DNA from: Nitrospira sp.
GTDB taxonomy: Bacteria; Nitrospirota; Nitrospiria; Nitrospirales; Nitrospiraceae
Assembly: GCA_030123625.1 (NCBI GenBank)
Contig: CP126121.1
Coordinates: 2,830,179-2,894,178 of the forward strand
Direction: 5' to 3'
Length of the DNA: 64,000 nucleotides
Shown here one piece after another: positions 16,448 to 25,700 of the stretch (its first letter is position 1; each line of letters begins with the position of its first letter). Below the pieces are notes generated by a model that saw only the letters and a program-made list of their open reading frames with translations, had not been told where the DNA came from and did no database searches. The translations under genes and the position numbers were made by a program.

Positions 16448-16475
16448 TACATGTTCCTTTAAGAATTGTGTTTTA

Positions 16476-16860
16476 TTATGCTCGTGCCAGGTTTCTAGCG
16501 CAAGCGCTTGATGGGTTTATGTCAACCACTTGGCGCGGTGAATGGAACACGACCTCGCATGCGCAACTTTTGGCTACTTGAAGATCAATCAACTCGTAGC
16601 TACCTCTTTCTCGCGAAGATATTTTATCGAACACAAATGGCCAAACGGGAGAATAGACGCAAGAAGGCATAGAATGAAAACCTATTGTCCCATTGATGCT
16701 TGATCCGTAACTTGGCTAACTGGCCGACATAGAGCAGAAACAAGATTCTATGAATCGCCCCCACGACGGTTACGACTCTTGGCATCCCCATCAAGTAGTT
16801 CATCGGCATCGCCACGAACAGCAACAAGAGAAACGAACTGCCCTCGGCCAAGGCAATCAT
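16476..16860 (-). pseudogene. Frameshifted DUF3817 membrane protein
   Basis: Frame one begins MIALAEGSSFLLLLFVAMPM and continues NYLMGMPRVVTVVGAIHRILF, the EGxSFLLL...AMPLKY...G..H DUF3817 pattern. It then diverges near position 16645. The plus-one frame continues SPVWPFVFDKISSRERG, which matches the family end (PFGtFvfdk). A single-base indel thus splits the gene, and the second frame runs on to a stop at 16476, longer than the usual end. Either the gene is decayed or there is a sequencing indel. Confidence 0.6.
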
Positions 16861-16908
16861 CCTAAATGCACGGGCTCATGATCATTAATGAGTGTTGGGT
16901 GACAGCGA

Positions 16909-17361
16909 CTATTTAGTTGCTGACTTGAGTAACTTGTTCCAGGTATCCGCCTGGATTGGATCGAAATGCAATGTATTATTCTCTCCTCTTCCGATTATGG
17001 AGGCATGACCGGTCTCCTCAAACACTGATAGGACTATTCCTCCTTTTCGCTCCGCACCGTGCAGACGAATTTGAGGAACTCCTGCATGAAATCCGATGAA
17101 AAGAGCCCCGTCTTTTTTGTATCGCTCGCCAATAGTTTCGGGACCTTCTAGAGATAAAAAAGGCAACTGGCTATGAGTATTAGCTGCCCATCGACCAACG
17201 ATTTGGTTTTTGCTACTCAACAGGTGAAATTCGTGAGCGCTCACGATCGTCTCATTGTCGCCCTGCGCTGGAGCATTATGAAGAAGCAAAGAGAAAACCC
17301 CTGCACCGATAAAGCCAGCTACTGCCGATACGATTAATTCCACTGCTCGACCCTGCCTCAT
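16909..17361 (-). CDS. Membrane-anchored hypothetical protein
   Basis: 150 aa with one N-terminal hydrophobic segment (VELIVSAVAGFIGAGVFSLL) and an exported beta-rich domain that has repeated phrases: FHLLSSKNQIVGRWAANTHS, LSLEGPETIGERYKKDGALF, IGFHAGVPQIRLHG. The rhythm (xLLDxxGxxRAxx, LxLxDxxGxxR) recalls a beta-helix or bactofilin-like secreted family found in Nitrospira relatives, but I cannot name it. It is probably monocistronic. Confidence 0.7.
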   Translation of the reverse strand: MRQGRAVELIVSAVAGFIGAGVFSLLLHNAPAQGDNETIVSAHEFHLLSSKNQIVGRWAANTHSQLPFLSLEGPETIGERYKKDGALFIGFHAGVPQIRLHGAERKGGIVLSVFEETGHASIIGRGENNTLHFDPIQADTWNKLLKSATK

Positions 17362-17519
17362 AGGTTATCCCTCCATGATAGATGTATCTTGAGTGAGATT
17401 TCAGGCGAAAAACCGAGTGGATCAATGCCAGGGGTGGCTTGAACACACGGCTGGACAGTTGCGAGCAGAACAGTGGAGCACAAGCTTTTATAAATTTACG
17501 ACCATAATTTCTACCGCTC

Positions 17520-17870
17520 TTACTCGCTGGCTCTTCCCTTCTCACTCGTCGAATGATGAATCTCACCACCGTGCTGTAGAGCCCATTCGTGCATAGCCGT
17601 CAGTACCGGCTCCAGCGAGCGCCCGAGCGGCGTCAGCCTATACTCCACGCGGGGCGGGATCTCACCGAAGTCTTCTCGCTCCACCAAGCCGTGAGCCTCC
17701 ATCTCCTTGAGTTGCTTGGCAAGCGTCCGATGCGTGATGCCGGACAGGTCACGTTGGAGTTGATTGAACCGCCGCTTTTCTTGGAGCAGCCAGAAAATGA
17801 CCATCACCTTCCAACGGCCCGCGATCACGTCGAGCGTGATTTCAGTCGGGCAACCGACTTGTTTGGTCAT
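17520..17870 (-). CDS. HxlR family transcriptional regulator
   Basis: 116 aa, winged helix typical of HxlR: CPTEITLDVIAGRWKVMVIF (with the conserved Cys6), then FNQLQRDLSGITHRTLAKQL, KEMEAHGLVEREDFGEIPPR and VEYRLTPLGRSL. HxlR proteins sense electrophiles or oxidants through that N-terminal Cys and usually repress a divergent gene. Here it is divergent from pirin with 125 bp between them, which makes pirin the probable target. Confidence 0.92.
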   Translation of the reverse strand: MTKQVGCPTEITLDVIAGRWKVMVIFWLLQEKRRFNQLQRDLSGITHRTLAKQLKEMEAHGLVEREDFGEIPPRVEYRLTPLGRSLEPVLTAMHEWALQHGGEIHHSTSEKGRASE

Positions 17871-17995
17871 GACGGTATCCTCGAAGACCGTACTTGAGAA
17901 CTGTGTGTACCGTGCTTAGTATTTTACACAGGCGCGTCGGAGAATTCTCTTGCGGCGCGCTTTCATTCCGATGTGTAAAAACTGGAGGTGTGAAC
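17871..17995. promoter_or_regulatory. Divergent promoter/operator region of HxlR and pirin genes
   Basis: The 125-bp spacer between the divergent regulator and pirin contains two GTAC cores (17890-17893 and 17907-17910) in an approximately symmetrical setting, ACCGTAC ... GTACCGT. Paired sites in such a spacer are a plausible HxlR operator. No direct evidence for binding. Confidence 0.4.
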
Positions 17996-18862
17996 ATGAA
18001 GAAAATCGCAGAGGTCATGCGTGCCAATGGCCGCCACTGGGTCGGCGACGGCTTTCCCGTCCGCTCACTCTTCTTCTATGGCGACGATGCGCAGGCTATC
18101 AGCCCATTCCTGCTCTTTGATTATGCCGGACCTCACGCCTTTGAGCCGGCAGACAGGCCGCGCGGTGTGGGGCAGCACCCCCATCGCGGCTTTGAGACCG
18201 TCACCATCGTGTACGACGGTGAGGTCTCACATCGTGACTCGACCGGTGCAGGCGGTACGATCGGCCCCGGCGATGTGCAGTGGATGACGGCCGCAGGCGG
18301 CATTATTCACGAGGAGTTTCATTCCCAGGCCTTCACCAAGACCGGTGGCCCATTCCGGATGGTCCAGTTGTGGGTGAACTTGCCGGCAAAGGATAAAATG
18401 ATGCCTCCCGGCTACCAGTCGATTACCAAGGCCGATGTTCCGGTCGTCGATCTCGCTCACGGCGTCGGCCGCGTGCGGGTCATCGCGGGCACCTTCGCAG
18501 GTACGAGCGGGCCGGCACGCACGTTCAGCCCGGTGAATGTCTGGGATGTGCGGCTCCACCGTGACGCCGACATCACTTTTGACTTGCCTGAAGGCCATAC
18601 CGCGATGATCGCGGCGCTGTCCGGCAAAGTGACGGTCAATGGCAGCGAACAGGCGGAGGAGGCGGAGGTCATCCGCTTCGAGCGCGATGGCTCGCAGGTC
18701 AAAATTCATGCTGATAGCGATAGTATCTTGCTGGTACTGACGGGTGAACCGATCAAAGAGCCGGTTGTCGGCCAAGGTCCTTTCGTCATGAACAACGAGG
18801 CGGAAATCCGACAAGCCATCGACGACTTTAATCGCGGCCGTTTCGGACAGGTCGCCCATTGA
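17996..18862 (+). CDS. Pirin family protein
   Basis: A 288-aa bicupin. Motifs: FLLFDYAGPHAFEP, GVGQHPHRGFETVTIVYDGE (metal-binding HPHRG, plus His and Glu), HRDSTGAGGTIGPGDVQWMT and GGIIHEEF. These are the pirin metal-site residues. Bacterial pirins show quercetin 2,3-dioxygenase activity or bind partner enzymes. ATG 17996 is preferred over an upstream in-frame extension that would run into the operator. Downstream is a strong hairpin, then a hexapeptide acetyltransferase. Confidence 0.93.
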   Translation: MKKIAEVMRANGRHWVGDGFPVRSLFFYGDDAQAISPFLLFDYAGPHAFEPADRPRGVGQHPHRGFETVTIVYDGEVSHRDSTGAGGTIGPGDVQWMTAAGGIIHEEFHSQAFTKTGGPFRMVQLWVNLPAKDKMMPPGYQSITKADVPVVDLAHGVGRVRVIAGTFAGTSGPARTFSPVNVWDVRLHRDADITFDLPEGHTAMIAALSGKVTVNGSEQAEEAEVIRFERDGSQVKIHADSDSILLVLTGEPIKEPVVGQGPFVMNNEAEIRQAIDDFNRGRFGQVAH

Positions 18863-18867
18863 ATGGA

Positions 18868-18895
18868 GCCGCGCCGCCCAAGATGGCGGCGCGGC
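18868..18895. terminator. Strong GC hairpin between pirin and acetyltransferase
   Basis: An 11-bp perfect stem (18868-18878 pairs with 18885-18895) and a 6-nt loop CAAGAT. No U-run follows, so it is either an imperfect terminator, an attenuator or a processing signal. It lies immediately after the pirin stop. Confidence 0.6.
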
Positions 18896-18931
18896 GGTTC
18901 GGTCAAGTCATCCACTGATAAGACATCTTCT

Positions 18932-19495
18932 ATGGCCACGCAGAGCGAAAAAGACAAAATGCTGGCAGGGGAGCTTTACCGCTCGGCGGATAAAGAGCTG
19001 GTGGCGGACCGCCGCCATGTACAAACAATCCTAGCCCGATACAATGCACTCTCCAACGACGATCCCAATCTCCTCATTTCTCTATTGCGCGAGTTCATGG
19101 GGGCGGTCGGCGACGGAACGACCATCATGCCGCTCTTTACATGCGACTACGGCTACAATATTCGACTCGGGCGCAATGTTTTCATCAATTATCACTGCGT
19201 CTTCCTGGACTGCGCGTCGATCGAGATCGGTGACGACGTGCAAATCGGTCCCGCGGTGCAGCTGTATACGGCGCAACATCCGCTCGATCCGGTTGTTCGC
19301 CGATCCGGCTTGGAGTCTGCGAAGCGGATCCAGATCGATCACGACGTTTGGATCGGCGGTGGAGCCGTGATGCTGCCAGGCGTCACTATTGGGGCTCGTA
19401 GCGTGGTGGGAGCGGGGGCGGTGGTTGTGCGTGACGTGCCGCCGGACACCGTCGTGGTGGGCAATCCGGCTCGTGCGGTGCGAACGCTGTCCTAA
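18932..19495 (+). CDS. Maltose/galactoside O-acetyltransferase family (hexapeptide repeat)
   Basis: 187 aa: N-terminal helical segment KMLAGELYRSADKELVADRR and hexapeptide left-handed beta-helix: GYNIRLGRNVFINYHCVFLD, IEIGDDVQIGP, AVMLPGVTIGARSVVGAGAV, ending VVVGNPARAVRTL. The catalytic His sits in YTAQHPLDPVVRR, as in LacA, Maa and NodL. It transfers acetyl from acetyl-CoA to a sugar. ATG 18932 gives the standard N-terminus; a longer frame in the hairpin is unlikely. Confidence 0.92.
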   Translation: MATQSEKDKMLAGELYRSADKELVADRRHVQTILARYNALSNDDPNLLISLLREFMGAVGDGTTIMPLFTCDYGYNIRLGRNVFINYHCVFLDCASIEIGDDVQIGPAVQLYTAQHPLDPVVRRSGLESAKRIQIDHDVWIGGGAVMLPGVTIGARSVVGAGAVVVRDVPPDTVVVGNPARAVRTLS

Positions 19496-19582
19496 AGATC
19501 GGGACAGACGGGAAAGCCGGCAGAGACCTGCAAGCTTGATTCATGACCCGCTGGCCTGCGGAATTCTTCTCCGTTTATCGGG

Positions 19583-20569
19583 TTATCGGTTTCGAGAAGG
19601 ACTGACTTCGATTTCTGCAAGGACGCCGCGATGGTCGGACGGCCACAACGCGGCGCCGCTCGGGAGACGACCGGGGCGGTCAAATGCCAGGCGGCTTGAA
19701 CGCACGATCGGACTGTTGCCGGTTTTCCTATCCAGCAAAAAAATAAAATCAACCCGGCGATCGGCGGTGGACCGTTCGGCATGAATGTCCTGCCAAACAG
19801 TTCCTCCGGATACTCCTGGGTTGGCGACCCGGAAGACATCGATGAATCCCGGTTCCTTCTGCCATCCGGTGAGAACCGAAGATTGCTCACCAGTATTCAA
19901 GTCACCCAACAAGATGGCTTGTCCCGTCCCTCGATGCGCTCGGAATAGTTCCCCGACGCGCTGAAGTTGGCACTCGTCGCTTTTCGAAGTATGCGCCGAA
20001 AAGACCTGGACCGGTCTATCGGGTATGTCGATCTCGGCACGAAGCAGAATGCGAGGGTCGAGCCGATATCGGCAGCGAGGCAGGTCGTAGACTTCCGAGG
20101 CGATGATCGGATACCGGCTTAAGATGGCCGGCCCCTCTTTGAACCCCAATGCCCAGATAATCAGTCGATCCAGGAGTCCGATACCGAAGATACGCTCAGT
20201 CGCGGAGCTGAACACCATGTGATATCCGAGCGCATCGGCGATCCGCTGCGGCACGTTGCCGTGTGTCCGACTGACGGAAGCTTCTTGAAGAGCGATGACA
20301 TCAGGCTGTAAACGCCCCAATTCTTGAATGGTCATGTCGAGCCGTTCTTCGAGATGGGTGCCGTTCTCGAAGAACCCCGACCATGGGCCGTCGTGCAGCA
20401 GATTGTAAGTTAGAAGACGGAGCTGGGAGGACTGGCTTTGAGCTGCGGTTGCGGCCGGCTCATTCGTCAGACAGGTCAGCAGGAAACAAACAAACAACAA
20501 GGGCATGAGAATCCATTGGATGGTAGGAAAGGCAGAACGCGTCGAGGCTCTCACAGGTGAGTATTTCAT
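19583..20569 (-). CDS. Secreted endonuclease/exonuclease/phosphatase family protein
   Basis: A 328-aa protein with an N-terminal hydrophobic signal (IQWILMPLLFVCFLLTCLTN). EEP fold motifs: LRLLTYNLLHDGP, DVIALQEAS (metal-binding Glu), VFSAHTSKSDEC, LLGDLNTG (Asp and Asn) and the terminal SDHRGVLAEI (catalytic Asp-His). This family includes sphingomyelinases, DNase I and phosphatases; the substrate here is unknown. ATG 20569 is chosen because it makes a clear signal peptide. Confidence 0.88.
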   Translation of the reverse strand: MKYSPVRASTRSAFPTIQWILMPLLFVCFLLTCLTNEPAATAAQSQSSQLRLLTYNLLHDGPWSGFFENGTHLEERLDMTIQELGRLQPDVIALQEASVSRTHGNVPQRIADALGYHMVFSSATERIFGIGLLDRLIIWALGFKEGPAILSRYPIIASEVYDLPRCRYRLDPRILLRAEIDIPDRPVQVFSAHTSKSDECQLQRVGELFRAHRGTGQAILLGDLNTGEQSSVLTGWQKEPGFIDVFRVANPGVSGGTVWQDIHAERSTADRRVDFIFLLDRKTGNSPIVRSSRLAFDRPGRLPSGAALWPSDHRGVLAEIEVSPSRNR

Positions 20570-20638
20570 GGAGAACCTCAATTCAAGCAGGGGAATCTCC
20601 GAGTAGGCAGAGAGCGTGCTCTGCGATATCGTGGAGTC

Positions 20639-20956
20639 ATGAAGCGATGGCTTTTCATTGTACTCCTCCTGATTGCATGTGTGCCGCCTGTGCTGGCGGC
20701 GGATATCACTCCTGCGCCCGGATCGCCTCCGTCGATCACGCCACAAGATCCGTCAACCGAGAGATCACAACCGGACGATCCTCCAAGCACGCGAGACCCG
20801 GGAATGGTGAAACAGCCCGAGACGGTTCCTCACCCGGATTCCGTCGTGACGCCGCCTGTGATCGATCCCAAAATGGCCATTGATCCTGAAGCCAAGACTG
20901 AAGAAGAGCGACATCCGACACTTCCACCTGAACAGCCGGCACCGCCTAAAAAATAA
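20639..20956 (+). CDS. Small proline-rich secreted protein
   Basis: 105 aa with a signal peptide (FIVLLLIACVPPVLAA) and a mature part made of Pro, Asp, Glu and Thr (SPPSITPQDPSTERSQPDD, then PEQPAPPKK at the end). No fold is expected. It may act as a disordered periplasmic spacer. It precedes a co-directional small gene by 16 bp. Confidence 0.7.
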   Translation: MKRWLFIVLLLIACVPPVLAADITPAPGSPPSITPQDPSTERSQPDDPPSTRDPGMVKQPETVPHPDSVVTPPVIDPKMAIDPEAKTEEERHPTLPPEQPAPPKK

Positions 20957-20972
20957 CGGTCGGAGGATAGCT

Positions 20973-21245
20973 ATGTCTATCGTTTCTGACGCTAAGAAAG
21001 ATATCAAGGACATGGTCGTGGCTGGGTGCCGCGTGCAGCTCTTCTTTCGTGCCATCGAGCCAAGGCAATGGACCGTTCAGGGTACCGTGAGATGCGGTGT
21101 TGACGACCATGCAGCTGAACAATCTTTTCATACTGCCGGTTATCCTACGCGCGAAGAAGCCGAACAAGAAGCTCTCAGACGAGCTGCTGATCTGTTGGGG
21201 AACAATGTGGATAGAAATACCAGCCGGGTCAATAATTTGAGCTAA
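20973..21245 (+). CDS. Conserved small hypothetical protein
   Basis: 90 aa starting at ATG 20973 behind a CGGAGGATAG ribosome site; the upstream in-frame extension is not needed. Core: CRVQLFFRAIEPRQWTVQGT, VRCGVDDHAAEQSFHTAGYP, TREEAEQEALRRAADLLG. It resembles small double-stranded-RNA-like or beta-beta-alpha domains but I do not recognise a family. It lies 17 bp upstream of a peroxiredoxin gene and may be co-transcribed. Confidence 0.7.
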   Translation: MSIVSDAKKDIKDMVVAGCRVQLFFRAIEPRQWTVQGTVRCGVDDHAAEQSFHTAGYPTREEAEQEALRRAADLLGNNVDRNTSRVNNLS

Positions 21246-21262
21246 GAGAGGAGCATGGCTGC

Positions 21263-21829
21263 ATGCCGATGATCGGACAAGCGATTCCGGAGGGGACGTA
21301 TCAAACCTATCATCACCATGAGATTCAATCGGTGACGTTACGGAGTTACGAGGGACGTTGGGTGGTGCTGGTCTTTTATCCGGGGGACTTCACCTTTATC
21401 TGCCCCACGGAATTGGAAGATCTCGGAATGCTGTATCCCGAGTTCCAAAAATTGAACGCTGAAGTACTGGGCATCAGCACTGATTCCGTGTATGTGCACA
21501 AGGCATGGCGTGATACCTCCCCTGCGGTGAAAGACTTACCGTTTCCCCTGCTGGCTGATCCCGGAGGACGCCTGACTCAGCGGCTTGGCGTGTATCTGCC
21601 GCAGGAGGGTGTCGCGTTGCGTGGCAGCTTCGTGTTCGACCCGGACGGAAAACTATGCGCGTATGAAGTACACAACAATGCCATTGGACGCAATATGGAA
21701 GAGTTGCTCCGCAAGGTACAAGCGGCTGCCTTCGTTCGAGAGAATGGGGGAATCGAAGTCTGTCCATCCGGATGGAAGCCTGGTGAAAAGGCTCTGAGAC
21801 CCGGCCTCGACCTGGTCGGAAAAATATGA
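21263..21829 (+). CDS. 2-Cys peroxiredoxin (AhpC/Prx1 type)
   Basis: 188 aa. Peroxidatic Cys in PGDFTFICPTELEDLG and resolving Cys near the C-terminus in IEVCPSGWKPGE, the typical AhpC/Prx1 pair; DPGGRLTQRLGVY and RGSFVFDPDGKL are also conserved. It reduces peroxides using thioredoxin- or AhpF-type electron donors. A small thioredoxin-like protein is encoded 470 bp downstream. Closely preceded by a 90-aa gene and followed by a lipoprotein gene after 13 bp. Confidence 0.93.
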   Translation: MPMIGQAIPEGTYQTYHHHEIQSVTLRSYEGRWVVLVFYPGDFTFICPTELEDLGMLYPEFQKLNAEVLGISTDSVYVHKAWRDTSPAVKDLPFPLLADPGGRLTQRLGVYLPQEGVALRGSFVFDPDGKLCAYEVHNNAIGRNMEELLRKVQAAAFVRENGGIEVCPSGWKPGEKALRPGLDLVGKI

Positions 21830-21842
21830 TGAGGGAGGGTCT

Positions 21843-22121
21843 ATGGACTCTGCCAATAGAAGATCGCGTGCCATCGTTGCTGGGATGGTCCTCGTAGCAG
21901 CTCTCGGTTGTGTGCCGAAGGAGACTAAAAATTCTCTGGCACAGAATACTGGAGATCCAGGAAGCACCGTCGTTCGAACAGGGCCGCCCTACTATAACTA
22001 TCCCAATACCGCTGGCAACATCGTTGCCCCGCCGGGAAATCCAGCTGGAAATCCCGCCGGCTCTCCTCCTATCATCAATGGCACGGAAAATTCGTCCGAC
22101 GGATGGCCGGCAGGGAGATAA
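21843..22121 (+). CDS. Small hypothetical lipoprotein
   Basis: 92 aa with a signal peptide ending in lipobox LVAALGC (Cys23). The mature region is Gly-, Pro- and Asn-rich (NIVAPPGNPAGNPAGSPP) and probably disordered. It sits 13 bp after peroxiredoxin and is probably its operon partner. No function can be inferred. Confidence 0.7.
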   Translation: MDSANRRSRAIVAGMVLVAALGCVPKETKNSLAQNTGDPGSTVVRTGPPYYNYPNTAGNIVAPPGNPAGNPAGSPPIINGTENSSDGWPAGR

Positions 22122-22175
22122 ATTCTCTCTCGATCATCGCAATGCATCGGCGTGTCGCTAGAGGAGACGCTTCTT

Positions 22176-22197
22176 GCACCGGCTTTTCAGCCGGTGC
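22176..22197. terminator. Stem-loop in the intergenic region after the lipoprotein gene
   Basis: A 9-bp perfect stem, GCACCGGCT with AGCCGGTGC, and a TTTC loop. No U tract follows on the plus strand. It probably ends or stabilises the peroxiredoxin-lipoprotein transcript. Confidence 0.55.
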
Positions 22198-22295
22198 TAA
22201 GATCCAAGAGGACTGAGGTCTAGGGCTGAGTTTGCGAAACATAATGCAAATCCGGCTGAGCCTTAACCTTAGCCTATTTATTCTATAGTTCGACG

Positions 22296-22562
22296 ATGCC
22301 GAATATCACCTTGCTTGTGTCACCCAGTTGTGGAGCCTGTCCGTCAGCCAAGAGCCTGTGGAAGCAGTTGAGGGTTAAATACAGCTTCTCTTATCGGGAA
22401 GTTGATATTACGACGAAAGACGGCCAGGAACTGGCCGACCGACATTCTGTCCGTGCCGTGCCTGCAACCATCATCGATGGACGGTTGACTTTCGTCGGAG
22501 TGCCGAGTCGAGAGAGCGCGGAAAAAGCCATTCAATTGAAGATCAAGCAACGAGAAGGGTAA
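22296..22562 (+). CDS. Glutaredoxin/thioredoxin-fold small protein
   Basis: 88 aa. The CxxC motif sits at residues 12-15, SCGAC, within LLVSPSCGACPSAKSLW, followed by cis-Pro in RAVPATIIDGRL. This pattern fits the compact thioredoxin-3/glutaredoxin-like fold. It probably reduces disulfides or is a partner of a peroxidase. The next gene, a zinc ribbon, starts 7 bp downstream, so they are likely co-expressed. Confidence 0.8.
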   Translation: MPNITLLVSPSCGACPSAKSLWKQLRVKYSFSYREVDITTKDGQELADRHSVRAVPATIIDGRLTFVGVPSRESAEKAIQLKIKQREG

Positions 22563-22569
22563 GAAGACC

Positions 22570-22725
22570 ATGGAAGAAGACGATATTGAGCTGCCGGTTC
22601 TTCCTAAACTCGATAAGGGACCTCCTCCCGATTGCCCAATCTGCGGTGATCCCATGTCTTTCATCGACGGGGATTGGGCTTGTGTGGACTGCAATGGAGA
22701 GCTCTTGGGCCCCGAGACCGGGTAG
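22570..22725 (+). CDS. Short zinc-ribbon protein (51 aa)
   Basis: A 51-aa frame from ATG 22570 to TAG 22725 encodes an acidic N-terminus, EEDDIELPVLPKLDKG, then PDCPICGDPMSFIDGDWAC and VDCNGELLGPETG. The four Cys (CPIC at 22-25 and C-x2-C at 38-41) form a zinc ribbon. It starts 7 bp after the thioredoxin-like gene and ends 15 bp before addB, so it belongs to the same transcription unit. Small ribbon proteins of this type may bind DNA or other proteins; role unknown. Confidence 0.75.
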   Translation: MEEDDIELPVLPKLDKGPPPDCPICGDPMSFIDGDWACVDCNGELLGPETG

Positions 22726-22740
22726 AGTAGAATACCCGCC

Positions 22741-25700
22741 ATGTTGCGGGTCGTCACCGGTCGGTTTCATCCTCATCTGGAATCTGCGCTGGTCGAGCAT
22801 CTCACGCATGTCAAGGCAATTGATCCGCTTGCGCCTATCGCGATCTTCGTCCCCTCCAAGCTGTTAGCTGATCGCCTTCGCACCTTGTTTGCCGTCGAAC
22901 ACCGACTGTCGCTCCTGAACCTACACGTATTGACCTTTCATCAACTGGCCCTGCGGCTGGCTGGAGACGTCACCGCTGCTTATCCGTTGCCGCGCATCGT
23001 TGACGAGCTGTTCTTCGAACAATTGGTTCGCCATCTTGTTCGCAACAACCTCACCAATCAGACTCCCTTACAACGAATCGGGCACTCCTCCGGGACGTGG
23101 GGCGCACTCTGGGCGACGATTCGCGACCTGAAGGATGCCGATGTCGATCCAGCGCGAGCACTACAAGGACTCCGTGAAGGTTATTTCGAGGAAAACGACA
23201 AGGAGTGGCTCGGTGCGCTCATTTCACTCTATGCGGCAGTCAAGGAAGCGGGCAAGGCGCTCGGGATCGGGACGCCGGACGATCTGGCTGAGTCGCTCAT
23301 CCCGTTCGTCGAGACGGCCTCGTTCCTCAAGCCGTTGAGCGAGGTATTGTATTACGGGTTCTATGATCTGACGCAGGTGCAGCTGTCTCTCTTTGAAAGC
23401 GTCAGCCGAGTGAAGGAGACGACGCTCTTTTTCCCGCTTGAGGATGATCCGGCCTGTGGATTCGCCAGGCGTTTTTTCGATCGATACATTCGGCCTCTGG
23501 TGAAGTCAGACGGGGCGATGATCCGATTGGAACAGGAATCATTCGGCGTGGCCTCACCTTCCGTCCGAGTCTCCATACGGAGTGTGATCGGAGCGGAAGA
23601 AGAATTGGCGACAACTTGCCGCACGATTCTCGATCTGGTCGAAACACACGGCTATCGATTCGACGAGATCGGCGTCATCGCCCGCGCGCTTGAGCCCTAT
23701 GGCTTGTATCTTCAGTCGATCTTCGATCGCCATCGCATTCCCTTTTGTACGACCGCGTCACAGCCGTTAATTCAGGAACCGATCTGTAAACTCGTCTTGC
23801 AGCTCGCTTCCTTGCCGTTGAACGATCTGTATCGCGCGTCGGTCCTCAATGTGGTGACGTCTCCGCTCTACGTCACCGATTTGTATGACGAGCGGTCGGA
23901 GTCATACCGGCCTGAGCAGTGGAGGGTGATTGCTCAAGCCTTGCACATCACGCATGGAGCCGACGAATGGAAACGATTGGAGCAGGCGGGCCGGGCTGCA
24001 TTGATTCTCAACGGCGATGAGGGTCCCATTGGCTCTTGGGTCATTGCGCCGGAGGTCATTAATTTACTGTGGCAGGTGGTCTCACAACTCATGCAAGACT
24101 GTTCGACCCTTCCATCGCGAGGCACGATCGGCCGGATGGCCGCAGCTTGTCGAGCACTCGTTGAGCGGCGTCTGCACCGACCCGATGCAGCGGCATCGAT
24201 TGCCGAGGACGTTCAGCTCGCCCGCCAAGCGGCGACATGGGACGCCATCGACCGAATTTGGACGACTCTCGCGGAATTGGAGCCGCTGAATGAGGAGATG
24301 ACATGGGCCGAATTCGTCGAATTGCTGACGCATACCTTCGAGCGGACGACGAAGCCTTTCCATAATGGCTCATCTCAAGGGGTCATGGTGTGCGACGTCA
24401 TGGCGGCTCGCGGGGTGCCGTTCAGAGCTCTGTTCATTCTCGGTCTGAACGAGAAAGTGTTTCCGCGTTATATCAGAGAGGACGCGTTTCTGCGGGATCG
24501 CCATCGGCGTGTGTTCGACGCCACGCTGGGATTTAAAATCGACGAGAAGTTGATGGCCTATGAAGAAGAGGCATTGCTCTTTCACCTATGCTGTCGGGCT
24601 GCCTCTCAGCGCGTGTATCTGTTCCATCAACGGGCCGATGAATCGGGGCGCATGCTGGCCGTCTCTCCTTATCTCGGAGAAGCCTGTCGTCGGTTCGGCC
24701 TCGATGAACAATCGATAGATGTGGTGCCCCGCAGCCTGACGGATCGGACTTTGCATCGACCGACGATCAAACTGTTCCTATCGCCGGCTGAACTGACTCA
24801 GTGGTCGGCGATCAATGGACAAGACCCGACGGATCTCATGCTGGCGCTCGGGCGTGATGTGGATACGTTCCGCCATGCGGCATCGGCGCTCGGTCGGATT
24901 GAAGAGGACGGCTCAATGCTGACTCTCTTCGATGGGATAACAGGGGCGGTCGAGTCTCATTGGACGAGGGTCATCGAACGGGGCCTCGCTCCCACGCCGC
25001 TTGAACGGTATGCCCATTGTCCGTTTCAATATTTTGCCGCTGATGTGCTGCGACTCGAACCGAGCCGTGTTCCAATGGAGCAGGAAACGGACGCCGCATT
25101 GGTCGGTACGCTCTGCCATGCGGCGTTACGTCGTTGTTATGAACGGCTCGTGCAGGCCGGGTGGCCGGCCGTACCGGCGGCGGACAACGTCGATCAGACG
25201 ATCCGCACGTCGGTGGAACAGGCGGCGGCGGATTTGGAGTCACAGCACCGGACAGGCCACTATCTTTTATGGGAGTTGGCGAAAGAACTGATCGTGACAT
25301 TGGTGACTGCGGCGGTGAAGGCCGATGAAACGGAACAGGCCGAGCATCCGTACCAGCCTATCGCCTTTGAAGTGGACGGGGAAGGAATGGTTCCCGACAT
25401 CCTCGACGAAGGATCGTTGAAGATCCGTGGTCGCATCGATCGGCTCGATCGGAACCGGATCTCCGGCGCGCTCCGCGTGCTGGACTACAAGTTCAAAGCG
25501 GGCTCAGCCATGAAACCGGAAGACCGCCATTTGGCTCAGTCAGCGGTGCGTGGATATCGGTTGCAGCCACCACTCTACAGTTGCCTCACTGTTCCCGGAC
25601 AAACCACACCGAGTCAGGTGCAGTTCCTGTTTCTCGCTCCCCGGTGGCCGACGGCAATCAGTCGCTCGACGTTTGAGGTCATGTCATGGGCATCCGATAC

